Positions 43,564 through 51,488 of a stretch of 64,000 nucleotides of DNA are shown here, in pieces. The stretch is taken from assembly GCA_036741355.1 (NCBI GenBank), contig DAINSK010000002.1:104727-168726 (forward strand). Reading direction: 5' to 3'. The notes under the pieces were generated by a model, which saw only the letters and a program-made list of their open reading frames with translations, was not told the origin of the DNA and made no database searches. The translations under genes were made by a program, and so were the position numbers. Numbering within the stretch: position 1 is the stretch's first letter; every line of letters begins with the position of its first letter. The DNA comes from JBBRGK01 sp036741355. Lineage in GTDB: Bacteria; Chloroflexota; Dehalococcoidia; CAUJGQ01.

Positions 43564-44598
43564 ATGTTTGCCAAACAAGTCGGGATAGATCTGGGCACGG
43601 CGAACGTGCTCGTGTACGTCAGGGGTCGCGGCATCGTCATCGACGAGCCGTCGGTCGTCGCCATTGGTGTTCGGGACAACAACGTGGTTGCGGTCGGCGA
43701 AGAAGCGCGCAATATGCTCGGTCGCGTGCCGGCAAGTATCTCCGTGGTGCGGCCGATGCGTGACGGCGTGATCGCCGACTATCTGATCACCGAAGCAATG
43801 CTCCGCTACTTCATCCAGCGCGTCGTCGGGCGGTTCAACATTATCAAGCCTGAGGTAATGATCTGCATCCCGGCGGGTGTGACAAGCGTCGAACAGCGCG
43901 CTGTTCGAGATGCTGCCGAACAGGCGGGTGCCCGGCGACCCGCCCACCTCGTGCCGGAGCCGCTGGCAGCTGCCATTGGTGCCCGTATACCAGTCGGCTC
44001 CCCCAGCGGCCACATGGTGGTTGATATCGGCGGGGGCCGGACGGAGGCTGCGGTGGTCTCCATGTACGGCCTGGTCGTTACGCAGTCCGTTCGCATGGCG
44101 GGCGACCGCCTCGACGACATGATCTCCGCATACATTCGCCGCCGCCACAACCTGGTGCTCGGCGACCGCACGGCGGAAGACGTCAAGGTCGCGGTGGGCA
44201 GCGCCCTCCCGATCGAGGATGACCTCGCCTGCAGCGTACGTGGTCGTGACCTGATCACCGGCATGCCTAAGACGATTACCGTCACATCGAATGAGATCAA
44301 CGGCGCAATCCAGGATGGGCTGGCGATGATCGTGCACGCCGTTCGCTCTGTTCTAGAGCGCACACCGCCGGAACTCGCCTCAGACGTCATCGACCATGGA
44401 ATCGTGCTAACCGGCGGCGGGGCATTACTGCGTCACATGGACGAGCTGATCACCCAGGAAACCGGTGTTCCGTGCCTCGTGGCTGATGACCCGATGCAGT
44501 GCGTTGCGATCGGCGCGGGCATCGCGCTCGAGCACCTGGACATCATCAAGCGCAACCTGCCGACCGAAGAGGAATCGCTGATCGCGTCCTATCCGTAG
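43564..44598 (+). CDS. mreB: Rod shape-determining actin-like protein MreB
   Basis: A 344-residue MreB with all actin-fold motifs: IDLGTANVLVYV (phosphate 1), VMICIPAGVTSVEQRAVRDAAEQAG (connect 1), MVVDIGGGRTEAAVVS (phosphate 2) and IVLTGGGALL (adenosine). Polymerises on the inner membrane and guides wall synthesis. SD GGAG before the ATG. No mreC/mreD follows: the next gene, rex, is convergent. With murA it indicates a peptidoglycan-containing, probably rod-shaped cell. Confidence 0.95.
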   Translation: MFAKQVGIDLGTANVLVYVRGRGIVIDEPSVVAIGVRDNNVVAVGEEARNMLGRVPASISVVRPMRDGVIADYLITEAMLRYFIQRVVGRFNIIKPEVMICIPAGVTSVEQRAVRDAAEQAGARRPAHLVPEPLAAAIGARIPVGSPSGHMVVDIGGGRTEAAVVSMYGLVVTQSVRMAGDRLDDMISAYIRRRHNLVLGDRTAEDVKVAVGSALPIEDDLACSVRGRDLITGMPKTITVTSNEINGAIQDGLAMIVHAVRSVLERTPPELASDVIDHGIVLTGGGALLRHMDELITQETGVPCLVADDPMQCVAIGAGIALEHLDIIKRNLPTEEESLIASYP

Positions 44599-44612
44599 GC
44601 CGCGGACGTCCC

Positions 44613-45254
44613 CTACTTCGCCGCCGCGAAATCGTCCGATTTCAGATAGTACGTCATGCTTTGAAGCGACAGGACGGGGTCGATGTGCCGGATGTGGACG
44701 CCCAGGGGCACGCGAGCCGCGATTGGGGCGTAGTTGAGGATCGCTTTGATCTTGTTCGCGACCAGCGTATCGATGACCATTTGAGCCGCTTCGGCCGGGA
44801 CGGCGACGATACCAATGTTGATGTACCGCTCGGTGAGCACCTCCCCGAGAATGGAGGAGTCCTTGATCGTGAGCGGGCCGACCTTGCGGCCAACGGTCTT
44901 GGGGTCCGAGTCAAACGCCTCGACGATGTGGAAACCCTGGGGGTAAAACCCGCCATAGCTCAAGATCGCTCTCCCGAGCCGTCCGACGCCAACCAGGACC
45001 AAATCCCACTGTCGTTCCAGCCCGAGGATCTGGCGCAGCTCTTCCAACAGGCGGCGGACGTTATAGCCCCGCCCCTGCTTTCCGAAGCGCCCAAAATAGC
45101 TGAGATCCTTGCGGATCTGCGCAGGTGTTACCCCGAGCTGGGTACCGAGCTCCTGAGAGCTGACGACTTGGCGACCAAGCGAAAGCAAGTGATCGAGCGC
45201 CCGCGCATAAACGGGGAGGCGGTCAATGACAACCTCGGGGATTTCTATCGGCAT
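44613..45254 (-). CDS. rex: Redox-sensing transcriptional repressor Rex
   Basis: A 213-residue Rex. N-terminal winged helix (SSQELGTQLGVTPAQIRKDLSYFGRFGKQGRGY, with the recognition helix at about 41-52) and a Rossmann domain with VLVGVGRLGRAI (GxGxxG, 89-94). Rex senses NADH/NAD+ and represses respiratory and fermentation genes. A consensus Rex operator lies 20 bases upstream of its start. Convergent with mreB. Confidence 0.96.
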   Translation of the reverse strand: MPIEIPEVVIDRLPVYARALDHLLSLGRQVVSSQELGTQLGVTPAQIRKDLSYFGRFGKQGRGYNVRRLLEELRQILGLERQWDLVLVGVGRLGRAILSYGGFYPQGFHIVEAFDSDPKTVGRKVGPLTIKDSSILGEVLTERYINIGIVAVPAEAAQMVIDTLVANKIKAILNYAPIAARVPLGVHIRHIDPVLSLQSMTYYLKSDDFAAAK

Positions 45255-45274
45255 GTAGTTGTCACCGAGAGAGA

Positions 45275-45292
45275 TTGTGCATTATGACACAA
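45275..45292. promoter_or_regulatory. Rex operator (autoregulatory)
   Basis: TTGTGCATTATGACACAA: inverted half-sites TTGTG and CACAA with an 8-base centre, matching the Rex consensus TTGTG-N8-CACAA. It lies 20 bases upstream of the rex ATG, so Rex most likely represses its own gene when NADH is low. Confidence 0.8.
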
Positions 45293-45371
45293 GGCTATCA
45301 GCGGCCCTGCATAGCGTCAAGGAACCGAAGCAGTTGCTCCTCAATGGTGCGGAGGCGAGTAAGCCGCGGTG

Positions 45372-46997
45372 CTAGCTGAGGTCTTCGGGCAGCTCCACGT
45401 CCACCAGAACGGGGCCATCCACGGCCAGCGCCTGCCGGAGCGTCCCAGCCAGGTCTTCTGGGCGCTCTACCCGCATACCCTGCACACCCAGTGACTCGGC
45501 GAACTTCACAAAGTCTGGCTGGCGCAGCTCGACGCCGATGTGGCGGCTGTCGAACTGCTGTTTCTGCATTCGCTTGAGGATGCCGTAACCGCCGTTGTTG
45601 AACAGCAGAATGCGGATGGGCAGGTTGTATTGCGCGGCCGTCGCCATCTCTGTAGCCGTCAGCATGAACCCGCCATCGCCGGCGAAGCAGATGACCTGGC
45701 GGCCGGGGTTGCCGGCCTGCGCGCCGATCGCCAGCGGCAGCCCCGGGCCAATCGCCACGGACTGAGGACCTACATGGGTGCGGGGCTCGTAAAGGGGGAA
45801 GTAATTGTTCGCGCCAAAATAGCCCATGATCGTCGCGTCGGTCACCAGGATCGCATCGCGCGCTACCGTATTGCGGATATCGTCGAGGAGCCGGGCGAGC
45901 GGCGCCATGCGGTTGCGCACATTGGCGATCGCACCCTCGCGCAGCCGTCTAGCGTTGCTGGCGCCCTCGCGGTTGGGCCGAACGTCGCTCGCGGCCAGGG
46001 TGTCGTTCAGAGCATCGAGCGCGACCGGCGCGTCGGCTACAATGCCCGCTGCCACCGGATAGTTCCGGCCGACCTCCTCCGGGTCGATGTCAATCTGCAC
46101 GATGGTGCCGGGCAGCTTGATGGTCCAATTGCCGGTCATCTGGCCTGCCATGCGGCTGCCCACCGCGAGTAATACGTCACATTCTTCGAGGAATTTCTTG
46201 ACGTCGCGGTCGCCCGTCCAGGCGCCGATCGCGAGCGGATGGTCATCCGGAATCGCGCCACGACCCGCGGTTGTCATGACGACCGGTGCGCCAAGCGTCT
46301 GGGCGACGCGGCGAAGCGACGAATTCGCTGCCGAACGATTGACTCCACCTCCTGCCCAGATCACCGGTTGTCGAGCGTTACGCAGGACTTCGGCCGCTTT
46401 GGCGATTGCCTTCGGGTCGGGCGCCGGCCGGTTTGGCGGCCCTGGTGAAACGATCTCCACGTCGGCGGACGCATACTGGATGTCGATCGGGATCTCGATC
46501 ATCTCCGGATGCGGACGCTGGTCCTGCAATCGGGTGAACGCCTCTCTTACGGCGTACGTGATCTCCTCGAGCTTTGAAATTCGGTTGGCCTGGGCGCCAA
46601 GCTCACGGAAGACCCCGAGCTGATTGTTGGCCTCATGCAGGAAACCCTTGCCTTTGTCGAGGTACCGGGTCTCGATATTGCCCGTGATCTGTAGCGTAGG
46701 GGACGAAGCCACCCATGCTTCGTGTACGGCGCAGGCGCTGTTGAAGGCGCCCGGGCCGGTACTGGTGAAGTAGACGCCCGTTCTGCCGGTCGTGCGTGCA
46801 TAGCCATCGGCCATGAACGCGGCTCCCTGCTCGTGGCGGGGCACGATCAGCCTGATGCCCGATTCGTCGCGCAGGGCGTCGTAGATGGGGAGCATGTGAA
46901 CCGAGATGATTCCAAAAACAGTGTCTACGCCGGCAGCCTTCAGCGACTGCACCAGCGCTTTTCCACCCGTAACCTGCGCCACGCGTCCGACCTCCAT
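45372..46997 (-). CDS. Thiamine-diphosphate-dependent enzyme (acetolactate-synthase-like)
   Basis: A 541-residue ThDP enzyme of the ALS/benzoylformate decarboxylase superfamily. PYR domain with catalytic E56 (VPRHEQGAAFMADGYAR), central domain (RQPVIWAGGGVNRSAA) and PP domain with the ThDP motif GDGG...NN (GDGGFMLTATEMATA; LLFNNGGYG). Substrate-specific residues of true acetolactate synthase were not verified and no small regulatory subunit is near, so a 2-oxoacid decarboxylase or other ThDP lyase is as likely. ATG at 46997 with a weak SD. It is the last gene of a three-gene minus operon with a hot-dog thioesterase and an ABM-type protein. Confidence 0.9.
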   Translation of the reverse strand: MEVGRVAQVTGGKALVQSLKAAGVDTVFGIISVHMLPIYDALRDESGIRLIVPRHEQGAAFMADGYARTTGRTGVYFTSTGPGAFNSACAVHEAWVASSPTLQITGNIETRYLDKGKGFLHEANNQLGVFRELGAQANRISKLEEITYAVREAFTRLQDQRPHPEMIEIPIDIQYASADVEIVSPGPPNRPAPDPKAIAKAAEVLRNARQPVIWAGGGVNRSAANSSLRRVAQTLGAPVVMTTAGRGAIPDDHPLAIGAWTGDRDVKKFLEECDVLLAVGSRMAGQMTGNWTIKLPGTIVQIDIDPEEVGRNYPVAAGIVADAPVALDALNDTLAASDVRPNREGASNARRLREGAIANVRNRMAPLARLLDDIRNTVARDAILVTDATIMGYFGANNYFPLYEPRTHVGPQSVAIGPGLPLAIGAQAGNPGRQVICFAGDGGFMLTATEMATAAQYNLPIRILLFNNGGYGILKRMQKQQFDSRHIGVELRQPDFVKFAESLGVQGMRVERPEDLAGTLRQALAVDGPVLVDVELPEDLS

Positions 46998-47058
46998 GGA
47001 GATGCGCCGTTTACGGCGCGCTCGCATCGTACCAGACGGGTTTGACCAACCATTCGCC

Positions 47059-47421
47059 TCAGCCGGAAGCCAGCACGCTGATAACCGCGCGCTCGTTTCG
47101 GCCGGTCGCAAGGAGTTCGCCGGTTTCGTTGCGAATCTTAACGTCGAACACGTAGCGGCGGCCACGGATCTCCGTGAGCATCGCCGTCGCGGTGACCGTG
47201 TGAGCGGAAGGGCGCGGCAGCAGCTGCTCGATACTCACGACCGTACCGACCGACTGTTCGCCCAACTCCATGAACTCGGTCATCCACATGCGGGCGGCGT
47301 GCTCAAGCGGTGCCGCCATCGCCCAGATTCCGTCGAGCGGCAGCCCGCCGCCGGTCTCGGTCAAGCCGGCCAGCGGCTCCGTCTCCGAGTGGGACATACC
47401 GGGTTCTAATCCTGGAAGCAT
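47059..47421 (-). CDS. Hot-dog thioesterase, fluoroacetyl-CoA-thioesterase (FlK)-like
   Basis: A 120-residue protein with hot-dog strands and the C-terminal block EIRGRRYVFDVKIRNETGELLATGRNERAVI typical of the FlK/YbgC-like thioesterases. The FlK catalytic Glu is kept (PLEHAARMWM), but the residues matching FlK Thr42 and His76 are Ile and Glu/Gln, so activity on fluoroacetyl-CoA is not expected. It probably hydrolyses another short acyl-CoA. ATG at 47421 (MLPGLEPGMS) fits family length. 26 bases separate it from the ABM gene upstream. Confidence 0.75.
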   Translation of the reverse strand: MLPGLEPGMSHSETEPLAGLTETGGGLPLDGIWAMAAPLEHAARMWMTEFMELGEQSVGTVVSIEQLLPRPSAHTVTATAMLTEIRGRRYVFDVKIRNETGELLATGRNERAVISVLASG

Positions 47422-47447
47422 CGCATGATCCGGCAGAGCGCCTGCAT

Positions 47448-47771
47448 TTAGACCGGGGAGTTTTCGGCCGTGCTCTCTACGACCATCGTGGCCTGTAGAT
47501 CCCAGTCCTGAATGTGCTCCGGGTTGTCCGGGACCAAGCGGGAGTGAATCGCCATCACGCGGCCGTCGTGCGCCGCTCGATTGGCCAATTCTTGCGACTC
47601 CCAGATGGTCACCCGGCCGACCTCGCCGGAAGCGCCGCCGGATTCCACGAGGTAGGCCCTGACGAAACCGGGCATACTGGAGGTGGCATCGATCAGTTTG
47701 CGGAAATACTGCTGCACTTCGTCCCGAACTTCCGGCCTGGGACGCGCGATCGTGATACGGACGAACGCCAT
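47448..47771 (-). CDS. Antibiotic-biosynthesis-monooxygenase-like (dimeric alpha-beta barrel) protein
   Basis: A 107-residue ferredoxin-like-fold protein: MAFVRITIARPRPEVRDEVQQYF, then LIDATSSMPGFVRAYLVES and VTIWESQELANRA. The strand-helix-strand pattern with central W fits the ABM/DUF small-protein family, members of which can be oxygenases, isomerases or ligand-binding stress proteins. A catalytic role is not shown. First gene of the ABM-thioesterase-ThDP operon. Confidence 0.7.
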   Translation of the reverse strand: MAFVRITIARPRPEVRDEVQQYFRKLIDATSSMPGFVRAYLVESGGASGEVGRVTIWESQELANRAAHDGRVMAIHSRLVPDNPEHIQDWDLQATMVVESTAENSPV

Positions 47772-47912
47772 CGCACCCTCCTCGCCGGCTCTGCGGGCAA
47801 TGAGCCCGTTCCGGCATCAGGCGTAGCATACGAGAGCGGGGACGGGTGTCAAGCCGAGCCGCACGGTACAGATCAGTCGATAACTACGGTGGGACCCGAT
47901 GAGGAGGTGCAG

Positions 47913-48368
47913 ATGTCGTCGCGATCAGGCAGGGACGAGTTGATCCTGGCGATGGATCGGGCTGTCCAGGAGACGCTCGGCTACTTCGACGGGCCGGGAA
48001 AGACCAAAAGCGCCCGGATCGATAGGTGGGGAGCGTGGGATGTGCTCACCCATTTCCTTTACTGGCACGACGCCACCGGCTGGGGCATCGAATCAGCCGG
48101 CATGGGCGGCCCTCCCTGGCAGGTGCCGGGGACGGCAGACGAAGTCAACGACGCCGCTCTCGCATTGCACGGCGGCGAAAGCTTCGACGCTATCATCCGG
48201 CAGTTGCGAGAGAGCCATGCACGACTCCTGCGCGCCGCTCGTGGCGCCGAGGACCTGGAGCGACCCGCCTTTCGTTTGAACACCGGCCGTCTCGTCACGA
48301 TCTCAGAGCGCCTGGAAACCCTTGGGCGGCATTGGCGCAGTCATCTGCAGGCGCTAAAGGAGGCGTAG
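47913..48368 (+). CDS. DinB/ClbS-like four-helix protein
   Basis: A 151-residue helical protein. The opening SGRDELILAMDRAVQETLGYFD and the metal-site helix WGAWDVLTHFLYWHD (His in helix 2) with a late GRHWRSHLQAL (His pair) are typical of the DinB/MDMPI superfamily (metal-binding, thiol-dependent enzymes, or ClbS-like self-protection). The specific activity is unknown. GAGGAGG lies 5 bases upstream of ATG 47913. Divergent from the ABM-thioesterase operon. Confidence 0.7.
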   Translation: MSSRSGRDELILAMDRAVQETLGYFDGPGKTKSARIDRWGAWDVLTHFLYWHDATGWGIESAGMGGPPWQVPGTADEVNDAALALHGGESFDAIIRQLRESHARLLRAARGAEDLERPAFRLNTGRLVTISERLETLGRHWRSHLQALKEA

Positions 48369-48675
48369 AACTCCCCACCTATGTGGCACACCTCGTCAAG
48401 TCATCCTCTACACCGGTGGGCAGTTCGCCTGACCAATGACCGTCTGAAATCGCTGAGAACAGCACAGAAAACCAAAAGATATGGCAAACGACTCGTGACC
48501 CAGTTGAGACTGTAGCCCTGAGCCCTTTGGCGTAACTTACATTGCCAGCAATGCTTTCCCGCTTTCCAATCAATACCTTCGCACCACTACCGGTCGGCCG
48601 TGGCTTCATAGGTCGTCGCCTCAAATAACCAACTGGTTGAGTTCCCAGTTCAATAGGCTAAGGGCGGTCGGGTGG
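48369..48675. other. Intergenic region without recognised features
   Basis: About 300 bases, less GC-rich than the surroundings. I see no conserved ORF, RNA, terminator or repeat. A promoter for the next gene begins at 48676. Confidence 0.5.
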
Positions 48676-48705
48676 TTGACCACGCGTGCGAACCACCGAT
48701 AGACT
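48676..48705 (+). promoter_or_regulatory. Promoter of the nuclease-HPRT fusion gene
   Basis: TTGACC (48676-48681), an 18-base spacer and TAGACT (48700-48705), 31 bases before the ATG at 48737. The only strong sigma-70 match in this intergenic region. Confidence 0.6.
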
Positions 48706-48736
48706 GGAATTGTGAACCTGGGTATGCGAGTTAGCA

Positions 48737-49684
48737 ATGCCGCTTAAGGGCGCAATGCCGGATGCGAGTCCGGCCGAGGCCCTTTCTCCCCCGGTGGTAT
48801 GGCCGGACACGCCACAATCCCTTCGCCTGGAACCGTTAACCGCCCCCTTCGCCCATCCTAGTGAGGCCCAGTTCGCCCGGTTGCTCGACTTCTACGGCGT
48901 CGCGTGGCAGTATGAGCCCCGCTCATTCCCGTTGCGGGAAGAGGACGACGGCCGCGTAGTCGAGGCGTTCACGCCCGACTTTTACCTGCCGGAATTTGAC
49001 CTCTACATCGAACTGACGACCCTGCGCCAGAGCCTGGTGACGTACAAAAACCGCAAGCTGCGGCGGTTGCGCGAGCGCTACCCCGACATCAACGTCAAGC
49101 TGCTGTACCGCAAAGACTACCTGCGCTTGCTGGAGCGATTCGGCATCGATCCGCGACACAGCACGGCTTTGCCCTCGGTAGAGAGGGTGCTGGTCACACG
49201 GGCCGACCTTGAGCGGCGGGTGACCGAACTCGGCGCCGAGATCACGCGCGATTACGCCGGCTCCCGCCCAATCCTCGTCGGCGTGCTGCGCGGTGTAACC
49301 TGCTTCATGGCAGACCTGATGCGAGCTATTGACCTGCCCGTCACCGTTGATTTTCTGGCCCTCTCACCCTATGCCCAGGAGAGGGAGGTTCTGCATTTCA
49401 CGAAGGACTTAGAAGAGGACATTACCGGGCAGCGCGTGATTGTCGTGGAAGACATCGTCGATACGGGTATATCCCTGCACCGGCTACTCCAATATTTGGA
49501 CGATCGATCGCCTAACGATGTCGCCGTTTGTGCGCTGCTGGATAAGCGCGCGCGCCGCATTGCAGACGTGCCGATACGCTACACCGGCTTTGAGGTCGGC
49601 GACGAGTTCGTGGTCGGCTACGGACTCGACTACCGGCAGGAGTTCCGTAACCTGCCGTACGTCGGCGTTGTGAGAACCGCGTAA
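48737..49684 (+). CDS. Fusion: PD-(D/E)XK-like nuclease domain + hypoxanthine-type phosphoribosyltransferase
   Basis: A 315-residue protein. The C-terminal half (about 150-310) is a purine phosphoribosyltransferase: LVGVLRGVTCFMADLMRAID, the PRPP loop VIVVEDIVDTGIS (EDIVDTG, 238-244), and DEFVVGYGLDY. The N-terminal half (about 35-135) resembles a restriction-type nuclease core: E60 (WQYEPRSF), D81 (FTPDFYLPEF), E92 (YIELT) then K104/K107 (TYKNRKLRRL), and the hydrophobic NVKLLYRKDYLRLL. The usual ExK lysine is Thr, so nuclease activity is uncertain. Start ATG at 48737; ATG 48755 has SD TAAGGG. Followed by an SH3-domain membrane protein. Confidence 0.85.
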   Translation: MPLKGAMPDASPAEALSPPVVWPDTPQSLRLEPLTAPFAHPSEAQFARLLDFYGVAWQYEPRSFPLREEDDGRVVEAFTPDFYLPEFDLYIELTTLRQSLVTYKNRKLRRLRERYPDINVKLLYRKDYLRLLERFGIDPRHSTALPSVERVLVTRADLERRVTELGAEITRDYAGSRPILVGVLRGVTCFMADLMRAIDLPVTVDFLALSPYAQEREVLHFTKDLEEDITGQRVIVVEDIVDTGISLHRLLQYLDDRSPNDVAVCALLDKRARRIADVPIRYTGFEVGDEFVVGYGLDYRQEFRNLPYVGVVRTA

Positions 49685-49731
49685 GGCCAGTTTCTCCAGT
49701 TGGGCATTACCGCTGCTAGACGATAACCTAT

Positions 49732-50376
49732 ATGGAGCACCGCTTCCGCGGACAGATCATCGGTTTTCGGGGGCCATCGTTGAAGCCGCTATTCCGCCGT
49801 TCAGGCGACCAGGCCGAAGAGTTCGATCAGCCCGAGATCCACGCCCAGTCGCAACGTCCGCTGCCTGAGCACGAGCAGCGCATGATGTTCGAGGCGTCGA
49901 CTCACTGGGGGCGTGGTCTGGCGATCATACTGGGCATGATCGCGACAGTTATCGTATTTCTCGTGGTGCTCACGGTCATTCCAAAGCCCGGATCGGGGAA
50001 CCCCCTCGATGCACTCACGAGCAGCAACACAATTTCCGGTACGCCCACACTGGTTGCCGCTTCCGGCGCCACGCCGCCGGTCGGCCTGGCGACCGTTGGC
50101 GGGATTAGAGGGAGCCCGCCGCCGGGCAGTACCGCCACGCCGGGCCCGAGGTGGGCGGCCGTTGCGCCCCGGGGTGCGAACGTACGCAGAGCAGCAAACA
50201 CGAACAACGACCCGATAGGCGTGCTCGCTCCGGGCAGGTCGACTGAGATCATCGGGCGTAGCCCGGACAACGCATGGATGCAGATCGTTTGGGATAACAA
50301 TCAGAAGGCGTGGGTCGCCCAGGAACTGCTGCAAATCACCCAGGGGGACGCCAACCAGATTCCGATAATTCGGTAG
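49732..50376 (+). CDS. Membrane-anchored SH3b-domain protein
   Basis: A 214-residue protein: cytoplasmic N-terminus (1-58), one transmembrane helix (GLAIILGMIATVIVFLVVLTVI, about 61-83, of which I quote part: MIATVIVFLVVLTVI), then a Ser/Thr/Pro/Gly-rich linker and a C-terminal bacterial SH3 domain (GANVRRAANTNNDPIG, AWMQIVWDN, AWVAQELLQI). SH3b domains bind peptidoglycan or cell-wall polymers. No partner is indicated. Convergent with the formyltransferase gene. Confidence 0.8.
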   Translation: MEHRFRGQIIGFRGPSLKPLFRRSGDQAEEFDQPEIHAQSQRPLPEHEQRMMFEASTHWGRGLAIILGMIATVIVFLVVLTVIPKPGSGNPLDALTSSNTISGTPTLVAASGATPPVGLATVGGIRGSPPPGSTATPGPRWAAVAPRGANVRRAANTNNDPIGVLAPGRSTEIIGRSPDNAWMQIVWDNNQKAWVAQELLQITQGDANQIPIIR

Positions 50377-50388
50377 CCCACGGCGCTC

Positions 50389-51309
50389 CTAGCTGCCCAG
50401 TCGAGAGCCCTGCCGCACACCAGCCTGACGCGCCCAATCGGTCGCCGATGTCTTTGTTCCGCCTTCGGGCGTTACTCGTAACAGGCGCACAGCGCCAGCG
50501 GTCATTGCGACGGCGACTCCGTCGTCTCCGACCGATAGCACCGTTCCCGGTGCGCCGGTGGCGCCATCAACCACTCGCTGAACGTCGAAGATTTTCAGCT
50601 CCTGACCGTTGAAGCTCGTCACTGCTCCCGGTTGCGGGTTGCTGCCGCGGATCAGGTTGTAGGTTGTGTCCGCGGGAGCCGACCAGTCGATCTGGGTGTG
50701 TTCCTCAGTGCAGGGCGGCTCGTAGGTCGCCTGGCTTTCGTCTTGGATGATCTGAGGGGCTTTGCCATCTCTCACAAGGTCGATTGCTTCGACCATCGCT
50801 TCGACGCCGAGCGGAAAGAGCTTGTTGAAATAGATCGAACCAACGGTGTCGTCAGGTCCGACATCGACCTCTTTCTGAAGCAGGATGGGGCCTGTATCGA
50901 TCCCTTCATCAACCCAGAAGATCGTGAGGCCGGTCTTCTTGTCGCCTTGGATAATGGCCCAGTTGATGGACGCGATGCCGCGATGGCGGGGCAGTAACGA
51001 TGGATGGTACTGGATCGTTCCAAGCTTTGGCAGGGTGAGGACGTTCTCGCGGATGATGTCGGTCACGAAGGCCATCACGTTCAGGTCGGGCTTCAGGGCG
51101 GCGAACTGCTCGAAAACCTCGCGGCGGCGCAGGCGACGCGTTTCGAGCACGGGCACACCCGCGGCCTCAGCGGTGGCGCGCAGCGGGTCGGGTCGCGCGC
51201 CTTCCTTGGTAGCCGGCGCCGCCACGCCGACGACTTCGTGGCCGCGTTCTATTAGTTTCTTGAACACGCTCTCGCCAAAGGCCGCCTGGCCGATAAGAAC
51301 GATCCGCAT
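50389..51309 (-). CDS. Formyltransferase-family protein resembling the hydrolase domain of 10-formyl-THF dehydrogenase
   Basis: A 306-residue formyltransferase-fold protein. The folate-site strand is YHPSLLPRHRGIASINW (101-117), D138 is in WVDEGIDTGPILLQKE, and the C-terminal OB-like domain (FNGQELKIFDVQRV) is present. H102 and D138 match the catalytic His/Asp; the position of Asn106 of MetRS formyltransferase Fmt is Gln100. The YHPSLLPRHRG, INW and DxGIDTGxxLLQKE segments look more like the N-terminal domain of ALDH1L1 than Fmt. It may hydrolyse 10-formyl-THF or formylate another substrate. ATG 51309 has GGGAAG 8 bases upstream; GTG 51318 is possible. Confidence 0.8.
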   Translation of the reverse strand: MRIVLIGQAAFGESVFKKLIERGHEVVGVAAPATKEGARPDPLRATAEAAGVPVLETRRLRRREVFEQFAALKPDLNVMAFVTDIIRENVLTLPKLGTIQYHPSLLPRHRGIASINWAIIQGDKKTGLTIFWVDEGIDTGPILLQKEVDVGPDDTVGSIYFNKLFPLGVEAMVEAIDLVRDGKAPQIIQDESQATYEPPCTEEHTQIDWSAPADTTYNLIRGSNPQPGAVTSFNGQELKIFDVQRVVDGATGAPGTVLSVGDDGVAVAMTAGAVRLLRVTPEGGTKTSATDWARQAGVRQGSRLGS

Positions 51310-51488
51310 ATCGATCACTTCCCGCGATACCTACAGCGCCGAGCCAAGCATCAGGCGCACTAGCACGTTACACCGGCGCCGGATTGCCATCAACGCAGCA
51401 GGAGAATCACCACCACCACTGTGCATGCGCTGGTTTCGTTATCGTCGCCGCTGCGCCGTCCGTGCCGTTCTGCGACTGAAAATGACGG

